From Gemmatimonadota bacterium (GTDB lineage: Bacteria > Gemmatimonadota > Gemmatimonadetes > Gemmatimonadales > GWC2-71-9): a stretch of 37,836 bases of DNA. How positions within the stretch are numbered: position 1 is the first letter of the stretch; every line of letters begins with the position of its first letter. The notes beneath the pieces were generated by a model. It saw only the letters and a list, made by a program, of their open reading frames with translations, did no database searches and was not told the origin of the DNA. Shown here piece after piece: positions 1 through 8,997 of the stretch. Location of the stretch: NCBI GenBank assembly GCA_029862925.1, contig JAOTWJ010000016.1, positions 1-37,836 of the forward strand, given 5' to 3'. The position numbers were made by a program, and so were the translations under genes.

Positions 1-698
1 GCGGCGTCGAGCGCATCGTACTCCTGGATCTTCATGTCGGTGGCGATCGGCAGCCCGAGCGCGCCCGCTTCGGCGGCGAGCGCCTCCCACACGTCGGGCC
101 GATTCTGGAACACCTTGAGGCCCTGGGCGCCGCGCCGCTTCACGTCCCGCACCCGTTGGCGGGCCTCGGCGGGGGTCGCCGCGAACACGCCGGCGTAGGG
201 CACGATCGTGGGCGCCGCGATCCGGTTCTCTGCCGACAGCCGGGCTTCCGCCACCATCGTGTCGAGACCCTCCCCTGAGCCGGGATCCCGGATCGTCGTG
301 ATCCCGTGCGCCAACCACAACTTGTAGACGTAGTCGCGCGGGAGCGGTTGCCCGTTCGAGCTGAACATCGTGTGCCCGTGCAGGTCGATGATTCCGGGCA
401 TCACGATCATGCCCGTCGCGTCGATCACACGGTTCACCGTCCGCGCGCCGACCACCACGCGTCCGTCGCGCAGCGGCTGTGCGGTTTCGGATGCGCGATG
501 CGGCGACAGTCCGGCGATCCGGGTGCCCTCGACCAAAATGTCGTACGGCCCGCGGGCCGGATTGCCCGTGCCGTCGATCACGAGCGCGTTGCGGATGAGC
601 AACCGGTCGACCCGGACACCCGTACTGCCGGTCTGAGCGTGGAGCGGGGAGACGGCGAGCGCGCCCGTGGCTACGAGCGCGACGAGAGCGATCCGCAT
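1..698 (-). CDS. Secreted amidohydrolase, N-terminal part (C-terminus outside window)
   Basis: The reading frame starts at ATG 698-696 and runs off the left edge, giving 232 residues. A signal peptide (about residues 1-21, ending LHAQ) implies export. Residues 33-110 look like the amidohydrolase composite domain: an N-terminal beta-sandwich strand (LIRNALVIDGTG) leading to PGIIDLHGHT, whose H107 and H109 form the metal-binding HxH at the end of strand 1 of the TIM barrel. Later ligands (Lys/His, Asp) lie beyond the window. Members of this superfamily hydrolyse amide or ester bonds in cyclic amides, dipeptides and similar compounds; the substrate cannot be told from this part. A GAGG lies about 6 nt before the ATG. 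The gene is divergent from the M23 peptidase, with a 99-nt gap. Confidence 0.88.
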   Translation of the reverse strand, partial: MRIALVALVATGALAVSPLHAQTGSTGVRVDRLLIRNALVIDGTGNPARGPYDILVEGTRIAGLSPHRASETAQPLRDGRVVVGARTVNRVIDATGMIVMPGIIDLHGHTMFSSNGQPLPRDYVYKLWLAHGITTIRDPGSGEGLDTMVAEARLSAENRIAAPTIVPYAGVFAATPAEARQRVRDVKRRGAQGLKVFQNRPDVWEALAAEAGALGLPIATDMKIQEYDALDA

Positions 699-797
699 GC
701 TGGACCTCGACGCAAGGGGCTGGGAGTACCGGCAGGTAAGATACGGAAGGGCGCCGGTGAATCCAGGGGGTTGTGCCGAGGAGTTACCTTGCACGAC

Positions 798-1688
798 ATG
801 GGACGGCATTGGCTGCGAACGGGGTTGCTCCTCCTGCCGCTCGGATTCGGCGAGCTCGCCGCGCAGGCGCTCGACGTCGCCTGGCATGGCGAGGCGCCTC
901 AGCAGGGCACGCTGGCATATCTCGTGGTGCGCGGCACGGGGCTGGCGGTTGCGGTGGATGGCGATCTTGGCCGCACCGCGCTCCGGTTCGAGCCCGTAGG
1001 CAATGGCGCCTTCGTCGCGTTGGCCGGCGTGCCGATCGATGCCGCCGACACGGTCCACCCGACCATTCGCGTGCGGTATGCCGATGGCCGGGTCGTCCGG
1101 GCGACCCCGCGGCTGCCCGTCGTCGGCGTGCGCTTCCCGTCGGAACGGCTCTCGGTGGCGCCGGAGTTCTCGCGACCGCCCGATTCCGCGCTGGCGGTGC
1201 GCATCGCGCGCGAGAACCGCCTCGCGCGTCGCGTCTCCGAGCGCGCCCTCACGACGCCGCGGTTGTGGCGCGGCGCGTTCGTCCCGCCGCGCGACGCCGC
1301 CGTGACCAGTCCCTACGGGACCGGTCGGGTGTTCAATGGGGCGGTGCGGAGCCGCCATCTGGGCACGGACTTCCAGGGACTGCTCGGCGATTCCGTCCAG
1401 GCGACCAATCGCGGGGTCGTCGCCCTGGTGGGTGATTTCTATTATGCGGGGCGCATCGTCTATCTGAATCACGGCGCGGGCCTCGTCACGGCCTACCTGC
1501 ACCTCAGTGAGACGCTGGTGCAGACCGGCGACACCGTGGAAGTCGGGCAACTCATCGGCCGCGTTGGCCGGTCGGGCCGGGTGACCGGCCCGCATCTGCA
1601 CTGGGCCGTGAAGCACGGACCCTACGCCCTCGACGGCCGCTCGCTGCTCGCGCTGCCGCCGATCGAGACGATCGGCGCGGACCGCTGA
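798..1688 (+). CDS. Secreted M23-family (LytM-type) metallopeptidase
   Basis: This 296-residue protein has an N-terminal signal peptide (to about AAQA) and a C-terminal peptidase M23 domain. The zinc ligands of the family are visible: H187 and D191 in RHLGTD, then H266 and H268 in PHLHW. The enzyme should therefore be active and is expected to cut peptide cross-links of peptidoglycan in the periplasm. Residues 30-150 form an Ig-like or beta-rich region without a motif I recognise. Start choice is open: the only good Shine-Dalgarno (AGGAG 779-783) is 14 nt from ATG 798 but 5 nt from an in-frame TTG at 789, which would add three residues (M-H-D). The frame extends further upstream without stops, but that part overlaps the divergent amidohydrolase. 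Confidence 0.85.
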   Translation: MGRHWLRTGLLLLPLGFGELAAQALDVAWHGEAPQQGTLAYLVVRGTGLAVAVDGDLGRTALRFEPVGNGAFVALAGVPIDAADTVHPTIRVRYADGRVVRATPRLPVVGVRFPSERLSVAPEFSRPPDSALAVRIARENRLARRVSERALTTPRLWRGAFVPPRDAAVTSPYGTGRVFNGAVRSRHLGTDFQGLLGDSVQATNRGVVALVGDFYYAGRIVYLNHGAGLVTAYLHLSETLVQTGDTVEVGQLIGRVGRSGRVTGPHLHWAVKHGPYALDGRSLLALPPIETIGADR

Positions 1689-1747
1689 GACGAACGAGCG
1701 TTCGGTGCGACAGGCGCGACGGTGGCGTCCCGCGGTCCCGCGGTCGC

Positions 1748-1777
1748 TTGCCCCTGCCGGGCACGCGTGTTTATCAT
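1748..1777 (+). promoter_or_regulatory. Candidate promoter of sdhCAB
   Basis: TTGCCC (1748-1753) and TATCAT (1772-1777) are separated by 18 nt in the 126-nt gap before sdhC. They resemble sigma-70 -35 and -10 boxes, placing transcription start near 1784, about 30 nt before the sdhC ATG. This is pattern matching only. Confidence 0.4.
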
Positions 1778-1814
1778 CCGGCGTCCTCACCCCATCACTG
1801 CTGACGGAGCGGCA

Positions 1815-2492
1815 ATGCGCCGGGTCGCCGCATTCTATCAGAGTACGGTCGGCAAGAAGGTCGCGATGGCGATCACGGGGTTCATCCTCGTGGGGTTCGT
1901 CATCGGCCATATGCTCGGGAACCTGAAGGCGTTCCAGGGCGCCGAGAAATTCAATCACTACGCCGAGGGGCTCCGCGAATTGGGAGCCCCGTTTTTTGGC
2001 CACGGACAGGTTCTGTGGCTGGTGCGGATCGCGCTGATCGTGTCGGTGGGCGCGCACGTGCTCGCGGCGGCACAGCTGACCCTGCGCTCGTGGCGTGCGC
2101 GGCCGGCCAAGTACCACGCCGCGCCGCACCTCGAGCTGAGTTACGCATCGCGCACGATGCGATGGGGCGGGGTCATCATCGCGGGGTACGTGGCCTATCA
2201 CCTGATGCACTTCACGTTGGGCAACGCCCATCCCGACTTCCTTCCCGGCGACGCCTACCACAATCTGGTGGTCGGCTTCCAGTCCCCGTGGGTGGTGGCG
2301 GTGTATCTCGTGGCGGTGGCCATGCTGACGTTCCATCTCTATCACGGGATCTGGAGCGCCCTACAGACCCTCGGCGCGAGCCATCCCGCGGTGAACCGGT
2401 GGCGGCGCGGCGCGGCGGCCGCCCTGGCGCTGGTGGTGCTGACGGGCTTTGCGGCGGTGCCGGTGGGTGTGTTCGCCGGAATCATCCGGTAG
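1815..2492 (+). CDS. sdhC: Succinate dehydrogenase cytochrome b558 subunit
   Basis: This 225-residue membrane protein has five predicted transmembrane helices and His residues inside them (for example GHMLGN and YHLMHF), as in the b558 family of di-haem membrane anchors of type B succinate:menaquinone reductases. It anchors SdhA and SdhB to the membrane and passes electrons between the Fe-S subunit and quinone. GGAG at 1806-1809 lies 5 nt before ATG 1815, so this start is preferred over a longer in-frame ORF. sdhA follows after 19 nt. The order C-A-B with a single membrane subunit is the B-type arrangement (known from Bacillus and Wolinella). Confidence 0.93.
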   Translation: MRRVAAFYQSTVGKKVAMAITGFILVGFVIGHMLGNLKAFQGAEKFNHYAEGLRELGAPFFGHGQVLWLVRIALIVSVGAHVLAAAQLTLRSWRARPAKYHAAPHLELSYASRTMRWGGVIIAGYVAYHLMHFTLGNAHPDFLPGDAYHNLVVGFQSPWVVAVYLVAVAMLTFHLYHGIWSALQTLGASHPAVNRWRRGAAAALALVVLTGFAAVPVGVFAGIIR

Positions 2493-2511
2493 GCGCGGAG
2501 CGAGACGACGC

Positions 2512-4424
<1,913 letters not shown>

Positions 4425-4425
<1 letters not shown>

Positions 4426-5204
4426 TGAACCTGACCTTGCACGTGTGGCGGCAGACCGGGGCGGCGGCCGCCGGCCGCTTCGAGCGGTACGACGCGCGCG
4501 ACGTGAGCGAGCACATGTCCTTTCTCGAGATGCTCGATGTCGTCAACGGCCGGCTGATCGAGGAGGGGAAGGACCCGATCGCCTTCGAGCACGACTGTCG
4601 GGAGGGGATCTGCGGGTCGTGCGGGATGGTGATCAACGGCCGACCGCACGGCCCGGTGCCGCGGGTGACGGCCTGCCAGCTGCACATGCGCAGCTTCACG
4701 GACGGAGATCAGATCTGGATCGAGCCCTGGCGCGCGCGCGGCTTTCCGGTGCTCAAGGACCTCGTCGTCGACCGGAGCGCGTTCGACCGGGTCATTGAGG
4801 CGGGCGGCTACGTCTCCATACGCACCGGCGCGGCGCCGGACGCCAATGCGGTGCCGATTCCCAAGCGCGACGCCGAACGGGCCATGGACGCCGCCGCCTG
4901 CATCGGCTGCGGGGCCTGCGTGGCAGCCTGTCCCAACGGCAGCGCCATGTTGTTCACCGCCGCGAAGGTCGCGCACCTCGGCGCGCTGCCGCAGGGCCAG
5001 CCCGAGCGCTACTCCCGGGTCCGCTACATGCTGGCCCAGCACGACGACGAAGGGTTCGGCAGCTGCACGAATCACGGCAACTGCGAAGCCGCGTGCCCCA
5101 AGGGGATCAGCATCGACTGCATCGCTCAGCTGAACCGCGACGCGATTCGCGCGGCACTGGGGAAGGGCACCGAGTACGCCGGCGCGGCTGGAGGCGGCGC
5201 GTAG
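4425..5204 (+). CDS. sdhB: Succinate dehydrogenase iron-sulfur subunit
   Basis: This 259-residue subunit carries three Fe-S clusters between SdhA and SdhC. C58, C63, C66 and C84 fit the [2Fe-2S] ferredoxin domain; C159-x2-C162-x2-C165-x3-C169 and C214-x5-C220-x3-C224 with C232 fit the [4Fe-4S] and [3Fe-4S] sites. The first base of ATG 4425 is the last base of the sdhA stop. A GTG one codon earlier (4422) is also possible. It is the last gene of sdhCAB and is followed by a strong hairpin. Confidence 0.95.
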
Positions 5205-5228
5205 GGCTCCCGCGGATCCAGCGTGACG

Positions 5229-5260
5229 GAGGGGCGGTGATCGCGCGGTCGCCGCCCCTC
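5229..5260. terminator. Hairpin terminator between convergent sdhB and uppS-like gene
   Basis: A 12-bp stem (5229-5240 with 5249-5260; outer nine pairs GAGGGGCGG/CCGCCCCTC, one G-T wobble) closes an 8-nt loop. It sits 25 nt after sdhB and 30 nt after the end of the opposing uppS-like gene, so it can serve both strands. There is no clear T-run, so termination may rely on the stem alone or on Rho. Confidence 0.6.
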
Positions 5261-5289
5261 GTCGTTGCGCCCCGGGACCCCGAGCCGGT

Positions 5290-6009
5290 CTACCCGGCTG
5301 CCCGCACGGCTTCCGGGGTCGTAACCCCCACCAGCGCCACGAGGCCGCCAAAGCGGCGCTCGCGACGTCCGAAGTCCGCCAGCGACGCCGCGAGATGCTC
5401 GCGGCGGAAATCAGGCCACAGCACGTCCGTGAAGAACAGCTCGGCGTAGGCCGCTTCCCACAGCAGGAAGTCGGATAGCCGCTGCTCGCCCCCCGTCCGG
5501 ACGAGCAGGTCCACCGGCGGAACGCCGCCCGTGAGCGCCCGCTCGAGAGCCGACCGGGTCACCGTGCCGACCTCGCGGGCCACCTCGCCCGCGGCCTCCG
5601 TGATGGCCCACTGCGCGCTGTAGTCGATGGCGAGACGCAGGTGCAACCGCGAGCCCCCGGCCGAGGCCTGCTCCAGCCGTTCCAGCTCGGCTCGGGCCGA
5701 GGCGGGCAGCCGATCACGGCGTCCAATCGCCGTCACACGGACCCCGTTCTCGATCAGCTCCGCCTGCTCGCGCCGACAATACTCGCGCAGCAGCCAGAAC
5801 AGCCGACCGACCTCGGCCGCCGGCCGTCGCCAGTTGTCGGCGGAGAACGCGTACAGGGTGAGCGTCGTGACACCCAGGTCGGGGCACGCGCGCACCGTGT
5901 CGCGCACGCTCTCGACCCCGGCCACGTGGCCTCGCCAGCGGGGACGCCCGCGCATCCGTGCCCAGCGCCCATTCCCATCCATGATGATCGCGACGTGTGT
6001 CCCGGTCAT
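5290..6009 (-). CDS. cis-Prenyltransferase, undecaprenyl diphosphate synthase family
   Basis: This 239-residue UppS-type enzyme condenses isopentenyl diphosphate in cis onto an allylic diphosphate, usually to make the C55 lipid carrier of cell-wall synthesis. Visible family motifs are IMDGNGRWA (catalytic Asp, phosphate loop) at the N-terminus, LYAFSADNWRRP, and near the C-terminus RTGGEQRLSDFLLWEAAYAE with FFTDVLWPDF. The usual N-Y-G-G-R segment reads D-Y-S-A-Q-W. Its ATG overlaps the stop of the upstream winged-helix gene (ATGA), so it is translated with a regulator and a membrane protein. This is not the usual uppS-cdsA-dxr context and it may be a second, specialised paralogue. For that reason I give no gene symbol. 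Confidence 0.88.
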   Translation of the reverse strand: MTGTHVAIIMDGNGRWARMRGRPRWRGHVAGVESVRDTVRACPDLGVTTLTLYAFSADNWRRPAAEVGRLFWLLREYCRREQAELIENGVRVTAIGRRDRLPASARAELERLEQASAGGSRLHLRLAIDYSAQWAITEAAGEVAREVGTVTRSALERALTGGVPPVDLLVRTGGEQRLSDFLLWEAAYAELFFTDVLWPDFRREHLAASLADFGRRERRFGGLVALVGVTTPEAVRAAG

Positions 6010-6329
6010 GATCGCTCCAGCGCCTCGCGGGCGGCGCTCAAGATCTGTTCCATGTGTGCCAGGTAGGTCTCCAAGGCCCTTCTTCCCTTCGCCGTCAGCC
6101 GATACTCGGTGCGCGGTTTCCGGTCCTCGAACCCCTTGAGCACGCGGATGTACCCGGCCTCCTCGAGTTTCCGGGCATGCACGCTCAGGTTCCCGTCGGT
6201 TGTGCGCAGCACGTCCTTCAGGTCCGCGAACGACAGGCTGTCGTTGGCTGCCAGTGCAGAAACGATGCCGAGCCGGATCCGCTCGTGGATGAGCCGGTCG
6301 AGATCCTCGGCCGCGAGACTACCCGCCAT
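6006..6329 (-). CDS. Winged-helix transcriptional regulator (HTH_34/MarR-like)
   Basis: This 107-residue protein has the winged-helix pattern LDRLIHERIRLGIVSAL, then FADLKDVLRTTDGNLSVHARKLEEAGYI (helix-turn-helix), then a wing with FEDRKPRTEYRLTAKGR. It resembles the PF13601 group, often paired with a neighbouring integral membrane protein. It probably binds DNA as a dimer and may control its own operon. ATG 6329 is chosen because it starts the conserved domain and overlaps the upstream gene by 11 nt; a longer in-frame start (6386) would add a low-complexity Ser/Pro tail. The stop overlaps the next gene's ATG. Confidence 0.85.
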   Translation of the reverse strand: MAGSLAAEDLDRLIHERIRLGIVSALAANDSLSFADLKDVLRTTDGNLSVHARKLEEAGYIRVLKGFEDRKPRTEYRLTAKGRRALETYLAHMEQILSAAREALERS

Positions 6330-6900
6330 GACGGGTGAGGACGAGGATCCCGAAGATGAGGTGGATGGCGCCGAACCCGGCGGCAAGAAGCATGGAGCCC
6401 CATTGCGGCGCGAGCAGCGCGGCGGCCCCGAACGCGAGGAGCACCAGGCCCATGCCGCGAATTGCCCGGACCGACAGCGTGCCGCCGGCCGTGACCCCCG
6501 CGCCGTAGAGTGCGAGCCACAGGCCCGGGAGCAGGGCCCGGGCCCCGGCGCCGGCGAGCGCGTAGGTCAGCACTGCTCCGGCCACGACGACGGGCGCCAT
6601 GACCCAGACCAGCTTCCGGAATGAGCCGGACCACAGGGGCACGTCCAGGCGGCGCGCCTTATAGGCGTTGGCCACGCCGGCCACCACCACCGCCAGCGCG
6701 GCCGTCGGGATCCAGACGCGGAGCGTCGTGGGATCCTCCAGCCGCGCCGCGACACCCGAGGCGACAAGGCCGAGGACCCCAACGCCGAGCAGCCCCCAGC
6801 CGGAAATGGCGGTGAAGCTCGACGCGGACTCCATGGTCTGGCGGATGAAGGCCAGTGTCGCCTTGACCTCTTCACGTTCTTCGTGCGTGGGGATGCTCAC
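6319..6900 (-). CDS. Integral membrane protein of unknown function, partner of the regulator
   Basis: This 193-residue protein has a charged N-terminus (THEEREEVKATLAFIRQTMESAS) followed by about five or six hydrophobic helices rich in Ala, Gly, Leu and Val. I recognise no catalytic motif. It starts with GTG 6900, with GAGG about 8 nt upstream, and is the first gene of a three-gene unit. The gene order membrane protein plus winged-helix protein suggests that the membrane protein is a target or a modulator of the regulator; that is inference. Confidence 0.75.
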   Translation of the reverse strand: MSIPTHEEREEVKATLAFIRQTMESASSFTAISGWGLLGVGVLGLVASGVAARLEDPTTLRVWIPTAALAVVVAGVANAYKARRLDVPLWSGSFRKLVWVMAPVVVAGAVLTYALAGAGARALLPGLWLALYGAGVTAGGTLSVRAIRGMGLVLLAFGAAALLAPQWGSMLLAAGFGAIHLIFGILVLTRHGG

Positions 6901-6929
6901 GCGTCGGCCTCGTCGTCAAAGTGCTTTGC

Positions 6930-6935
6930 ATCATA
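6930..6935 (-). promoter_or_regulatory. Candidate -10 box of the membrane protein-regulator-prenyltransferase operon
   Basis: The minus strand reads TATGAT here, 30 nt before the GTG start. No good -35 box is present 17 nt upstream (GCCGAT), as expected for an activator-dependent promoter. The CRP-type palindrome is centred about 57 bp upstream of the predicted start of transcription. Confidence 0.35.
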
Positions 6936-6968
6936 AAGTATGGACCCTTGGGATCGGCGGCAAGAGCC

Positions 6969-6990
6969 AAATGTGACCCGGATCACATTC
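6969..6990. promoter_or_regulatory. CRP/FNR-superfamily binding site
   Basis: The core TGTGA-N6-TCACA (6973-6988) is flanked by AAA on the left and TTC on the right, giving 18 of 22 matches to the E. coli CRP consensus by my count. It lies between two divergent transcription units (membrane protein/regulator/prenyltransferase and M20 peptidase) and could control either. The regulator that binds it is not in the window. Confidence 0.6.
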
Positions 6991-6992
6991 CC

Positions 6993-7056
6993 GATCCGTC
7001 GATCCGTCGATCCGTCGATCCGTCGATCCGTCGACCTCTCGATCCGTCGATCCGTC
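6993..7056. repeat. Tandem repeat, 8-bp unit GATCCGTC x8
   Basis: Eight consecutive units begin at 6993; the sixth (7033-7040, GACCTCTC) is degenerate and the rest are exact. The unit is not a multiple of three, and the segment lies upstream of the chosen M20 start, so it is probably non-coding. It begins 3 bp after the CRP-type palindrome and separates that site from the M20 gene. Confidence 0.9.
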
Positions 7057-7125
7057 GTCCCGGCCCTTGCCCGACACCGCGGGCTGCGCGAACGTGCGGC
7101 GTCCCTTCCTGTCGCGGAGTCGGCC

Positions 7126-8436
7126 GTGCGCGTGTTGATCTCGCTGTGTCTTGGATCCTACCTGTGTCTCCCCGTGCCGCTGTGCGGCCAGAACCTCTCG
7201 CCCGTCGAGGCGCGGATCGTCCGGGCCGTCGACTCGCTCGGGCCCGGTGCCATCGGGTTGCTGGAGCGGACGGTGAACGTCAACAGCGGCACCTTCAACC
7301 CGGTCGGTGTGCGCCGGGTGGGGGAGCTGTTTCAGGCCGAGTTGGACGCGCTGGGGTTCGCGACCCGGCTGATCCCGATGGACTCGGTCGCGCGCGGCCC
7401 CCACTTGTTCGCCGAACGGACCGGCCGCGGGCCGCGGCTGCTGCTGATTGGACACCTCGACACCGTGTTCGAGGAGGACAGCCCGTTCCAGCGCTTCGAG
7501 CGGCTCGATGCCCGTGTGGCCCGAGGCCCCGGTACGGAGGACATGAAGGGCGGCAACGTGGTGGTCATCCTGGCGCTGCAGGCTCTCCGGGCCGCGGGGG
7601 TGCTCGACGGCGTCAGTGCGACCGTCGCCTTCACCGGCGACGAGGAAGACACGGGCGATCCGCTCACCATCAGTCGGCGGGACCTCGTGGAGGCGGCGCG
7701 CCGCAGCCGCTACGCGCTCGGGTTCGAGGGCGGTGTCGGCGGCACCGGCACGGCCACCGTGGCGCGCCGCGGGTTTACGGGCTGGCGGCTCTCCGTGCGA
7801 GCGACGACCGGACACTCCTCGCTGATCTTCCGGCCGGAATTCGGCTACGGCGCCCTGTTCGAGCTCGCACGGATCCTCGACGACTTCCGGACCGAGCTGG
7901 TGGGCGAAGCGTATCTCACGTTCAATCCCGGGGTCGCGCTGGGGGGGGCCAGCGCCGAGTTCGATCCCATGGGGGGACGCGGGTCGGTCACCGGCAAGAC
8001 GAACATCATTCCAGAGACGGCGGTCGCGATCGGCGATCTCCGGACCGTGTCGATTGCCCAACGCGAGCTGACCAAGGAGCGGATGCGCGCGATCGTCGCG
8101 CGGCATCTCCCGGGAACGGCGGCGGACATCGAGTTCGAGGACTCCTCACCGCCGATGGACCCGAAGCCGGCCAACTACGAGTTGCTGGCCTCGCTGAATC
8201 GGGTCAGCCTCGATCTGGGCTACGGGCCGGTCGCGGCCGTGGACCCCGCCCAGCGCGGCGCGGCGGACATCTCGTTCGTCGCGGCGGACGTGCCCGCGGC
8301 GCTCGACGGCTTGGGGGTCGTGGGCGACGGCGGGCACACCGTGACCGAAACGGTCGATCTCACGACCATCCCCTTCATGGCGAAGCGCGCGGCGCTGTTG
8401 ATCTACCGGCTGAGTCGGGAAGGGGAGATGCCGTAA
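7126..8436 (+). CDS. Secreted M20-family metallopeptidase (glutamate carboxypeptidase-like)
   Basis: This 436-residue protein has a signal peptide (VRVLISLCLGSYLCLPVPLCGQ) and a di-zinc M20 catalytic domain. Ligand motifs are visible in order: LIGHLDTV, GTEDMKGG, the catalytic acid in TGDEEDTG, and a C-terminal DGGHTVTE. The dimerisation or lid domain contains RATTGHSS. It should cleave C-terminal residues or small peptides in the periplasm or outside the cell. Start GTG 7126 has GGAG 6 nt upstream (7116-7119) and opens directly into the signal peptide; a frame open from 6940 would translate the tandem repeat and is rejected. Confidence 0.88.
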   Translation: MRVLISLCLGSYLCLPVPLCGQNLSPVEARIVRAVDSLGPGAIGLLERTVNVNSGTFNPVGVRRVGELFQAELDALGFATRLIPMDSVARGPHLFAERTGRGPRLLLIGHLDTVFEEDSPFQRFERLDARVARGPGTEDMKGGNVVVILALQALRAAGVLDGVSATVAFTGDEEDTGDPLTISRRDLVEAARRSRYALGFEGGVGGTGTATVARRGFTGWRLSVRATTGHSSLIFRPEFGYGALFELARILDDFRTELVGEAYLTFNPGVALGGASAEFDPMGGRGSVTGKTNIIPETAVAIGDLRTVSIAQRELTKERMRAIVARHLPGTAADIEFEDSSPPMDPKPANYELLASLNRVSLDLGYGPVAAVDPAQRGAADISFVAADVPAALDGLGVVGDGGHTVTETVDLTTIPFMAKRAALLIYRLSREGEMP

Positions 8437-8444
8437 GACGTGAA

Positions 8445-8517
8445 GCGTGAAACGTGAAACGTGAAACGTGAAACGACGTCCCTAGGGATCGTTCGTTTCA
8501 CGTTTCACGTTTCACGC
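8445..8517. repeat. Large inverted repeat of CGTGAAA units, probable bidirectional terminator
   Basis: Four direct copies of CGTGAAA (8446-8473) face three inverted copies (TTTCACG, within 8494-8517), giving a perfect 24-bp stem with several possible registers. A CCCTAGGG palindrome (8480-8487) sits in the loop. It fills the space between the M20 stop (8436) and the stop of the convergent DUF2892 gene (8519). Confidence 0.8.
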
Positions 8518-8518
8518 A

Positions 8519-8710
8519 TCACGACTCCCCCACGCCTGCCTTTCGCAGGATGTCCTCCATCAGGCACCAGCGCGTGAAGCTCGACTGGAGCAGATTGAGG
8601 CCCACGAACGCGGTGAACAGGTACCACCAGGGACTCACCCAGTAGCCCAGCGCGAGCGACGCCAAGATAAACACGCCGGCGATCCGCCGGATCACGTAGT
8701 GCATCGTCAT
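8519..8710 (-). CDS. DUF2892 family inner-membrane protein
   Basis: This 63-residue protein has two hydrophobic segments (IAGVFILASLALGYWVS and WWYLFTAFVGLNLLQS) followed by FTRWCLMEDILRKAGV, the typical DUF2892 (PF11127) pattern with a conserved Cys. The family is membrane-bound with no agreed function, and copies often sit beside metal or drug efflux genes. Its ATG overlaps the stop of the PII-like gene (ATGA). It is the last gene of the arsR-led efflux operon. Confidence 0.85.
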   Translation of the reverse strand: MTMHYVIRRIAGVFILASLALGYWVSPWWYLFTAFVGLNLLQSSFTRWCLMEDILRKAGVGES

Positions 8711-8997
8711 AGTACCTCCATGGTGTCCAGGATGTAGGCCTTGAGGCCCTCTTCGGGACCGCGCTGCGCCCGCAGCGACTTGAGGGCGTCACACAGGCCG
8801 GCACAGTCGCCCTCCGACAGGGCCACGAAATACAGCGTGCTCGACCCGGGGAAGGCACGCGTGCCCAGTTTGCGGCCGGTCACGCCCTTCCCGAGCACGT
8901 TGGGGAACGCGCTGTAGCCGCGTACCGCGTGGTCTTCCAGCAGCCGCTCGACGTCGTCCGCGTGATCCGCGTCCACGAAGATCAGGAGCACTTTCAT
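8707..8997 (-). CDS. PII-like small protein of the RND efflux operon
   Basis: This 96-residue protein looks like a ferredoxin-like PII-fold protein: strand MKVLLIFVD, helix DVERLLEDH, a loop GKGVTGRKLGTRAFPGSS in T-loop position, strand TLYFVAL, helix AGLCDALKSLR and a last strand LKAYILDTMEV. Classical GlnB uridylylation and ATP motifs are not evident. Such PII-like proteins recur beside RND pumps and may bind a metal or nucleotide to tune transport; the role here is inferred. Start and stop both overlap neighbours by 4 nt. Confidence 0.72.
   Translation of the reverse strand: MKVLLIFVDADHADDVERLLEDHAVRGYSAFPNVLGKGVTGRKLGTRAFPGSSTLYFVALSEGDCAGLCDALKSLRAQRGPEEGLKAYILDTMEVL

Noticed and set aside
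306-797. N-terminal extension of the M23 peptidase frame
   Set aside because: It overlaps the divergent amidohydrolase and lacks a domain; a signal peptide begins at 798 (or 789).
6993-7056. CRISPR-like array
   Set aside because: The units are 8 bp and contiguous with no spacers.
6940-7125. N-terminal extension of the M20 peptidase through the 8-bp repeat
   Set aside because: The repeat is not a multiple of three, the product would be RSVDPSIRR-type low complexity, and a signal peptide with Shine-Dalgarno starts at 7126.
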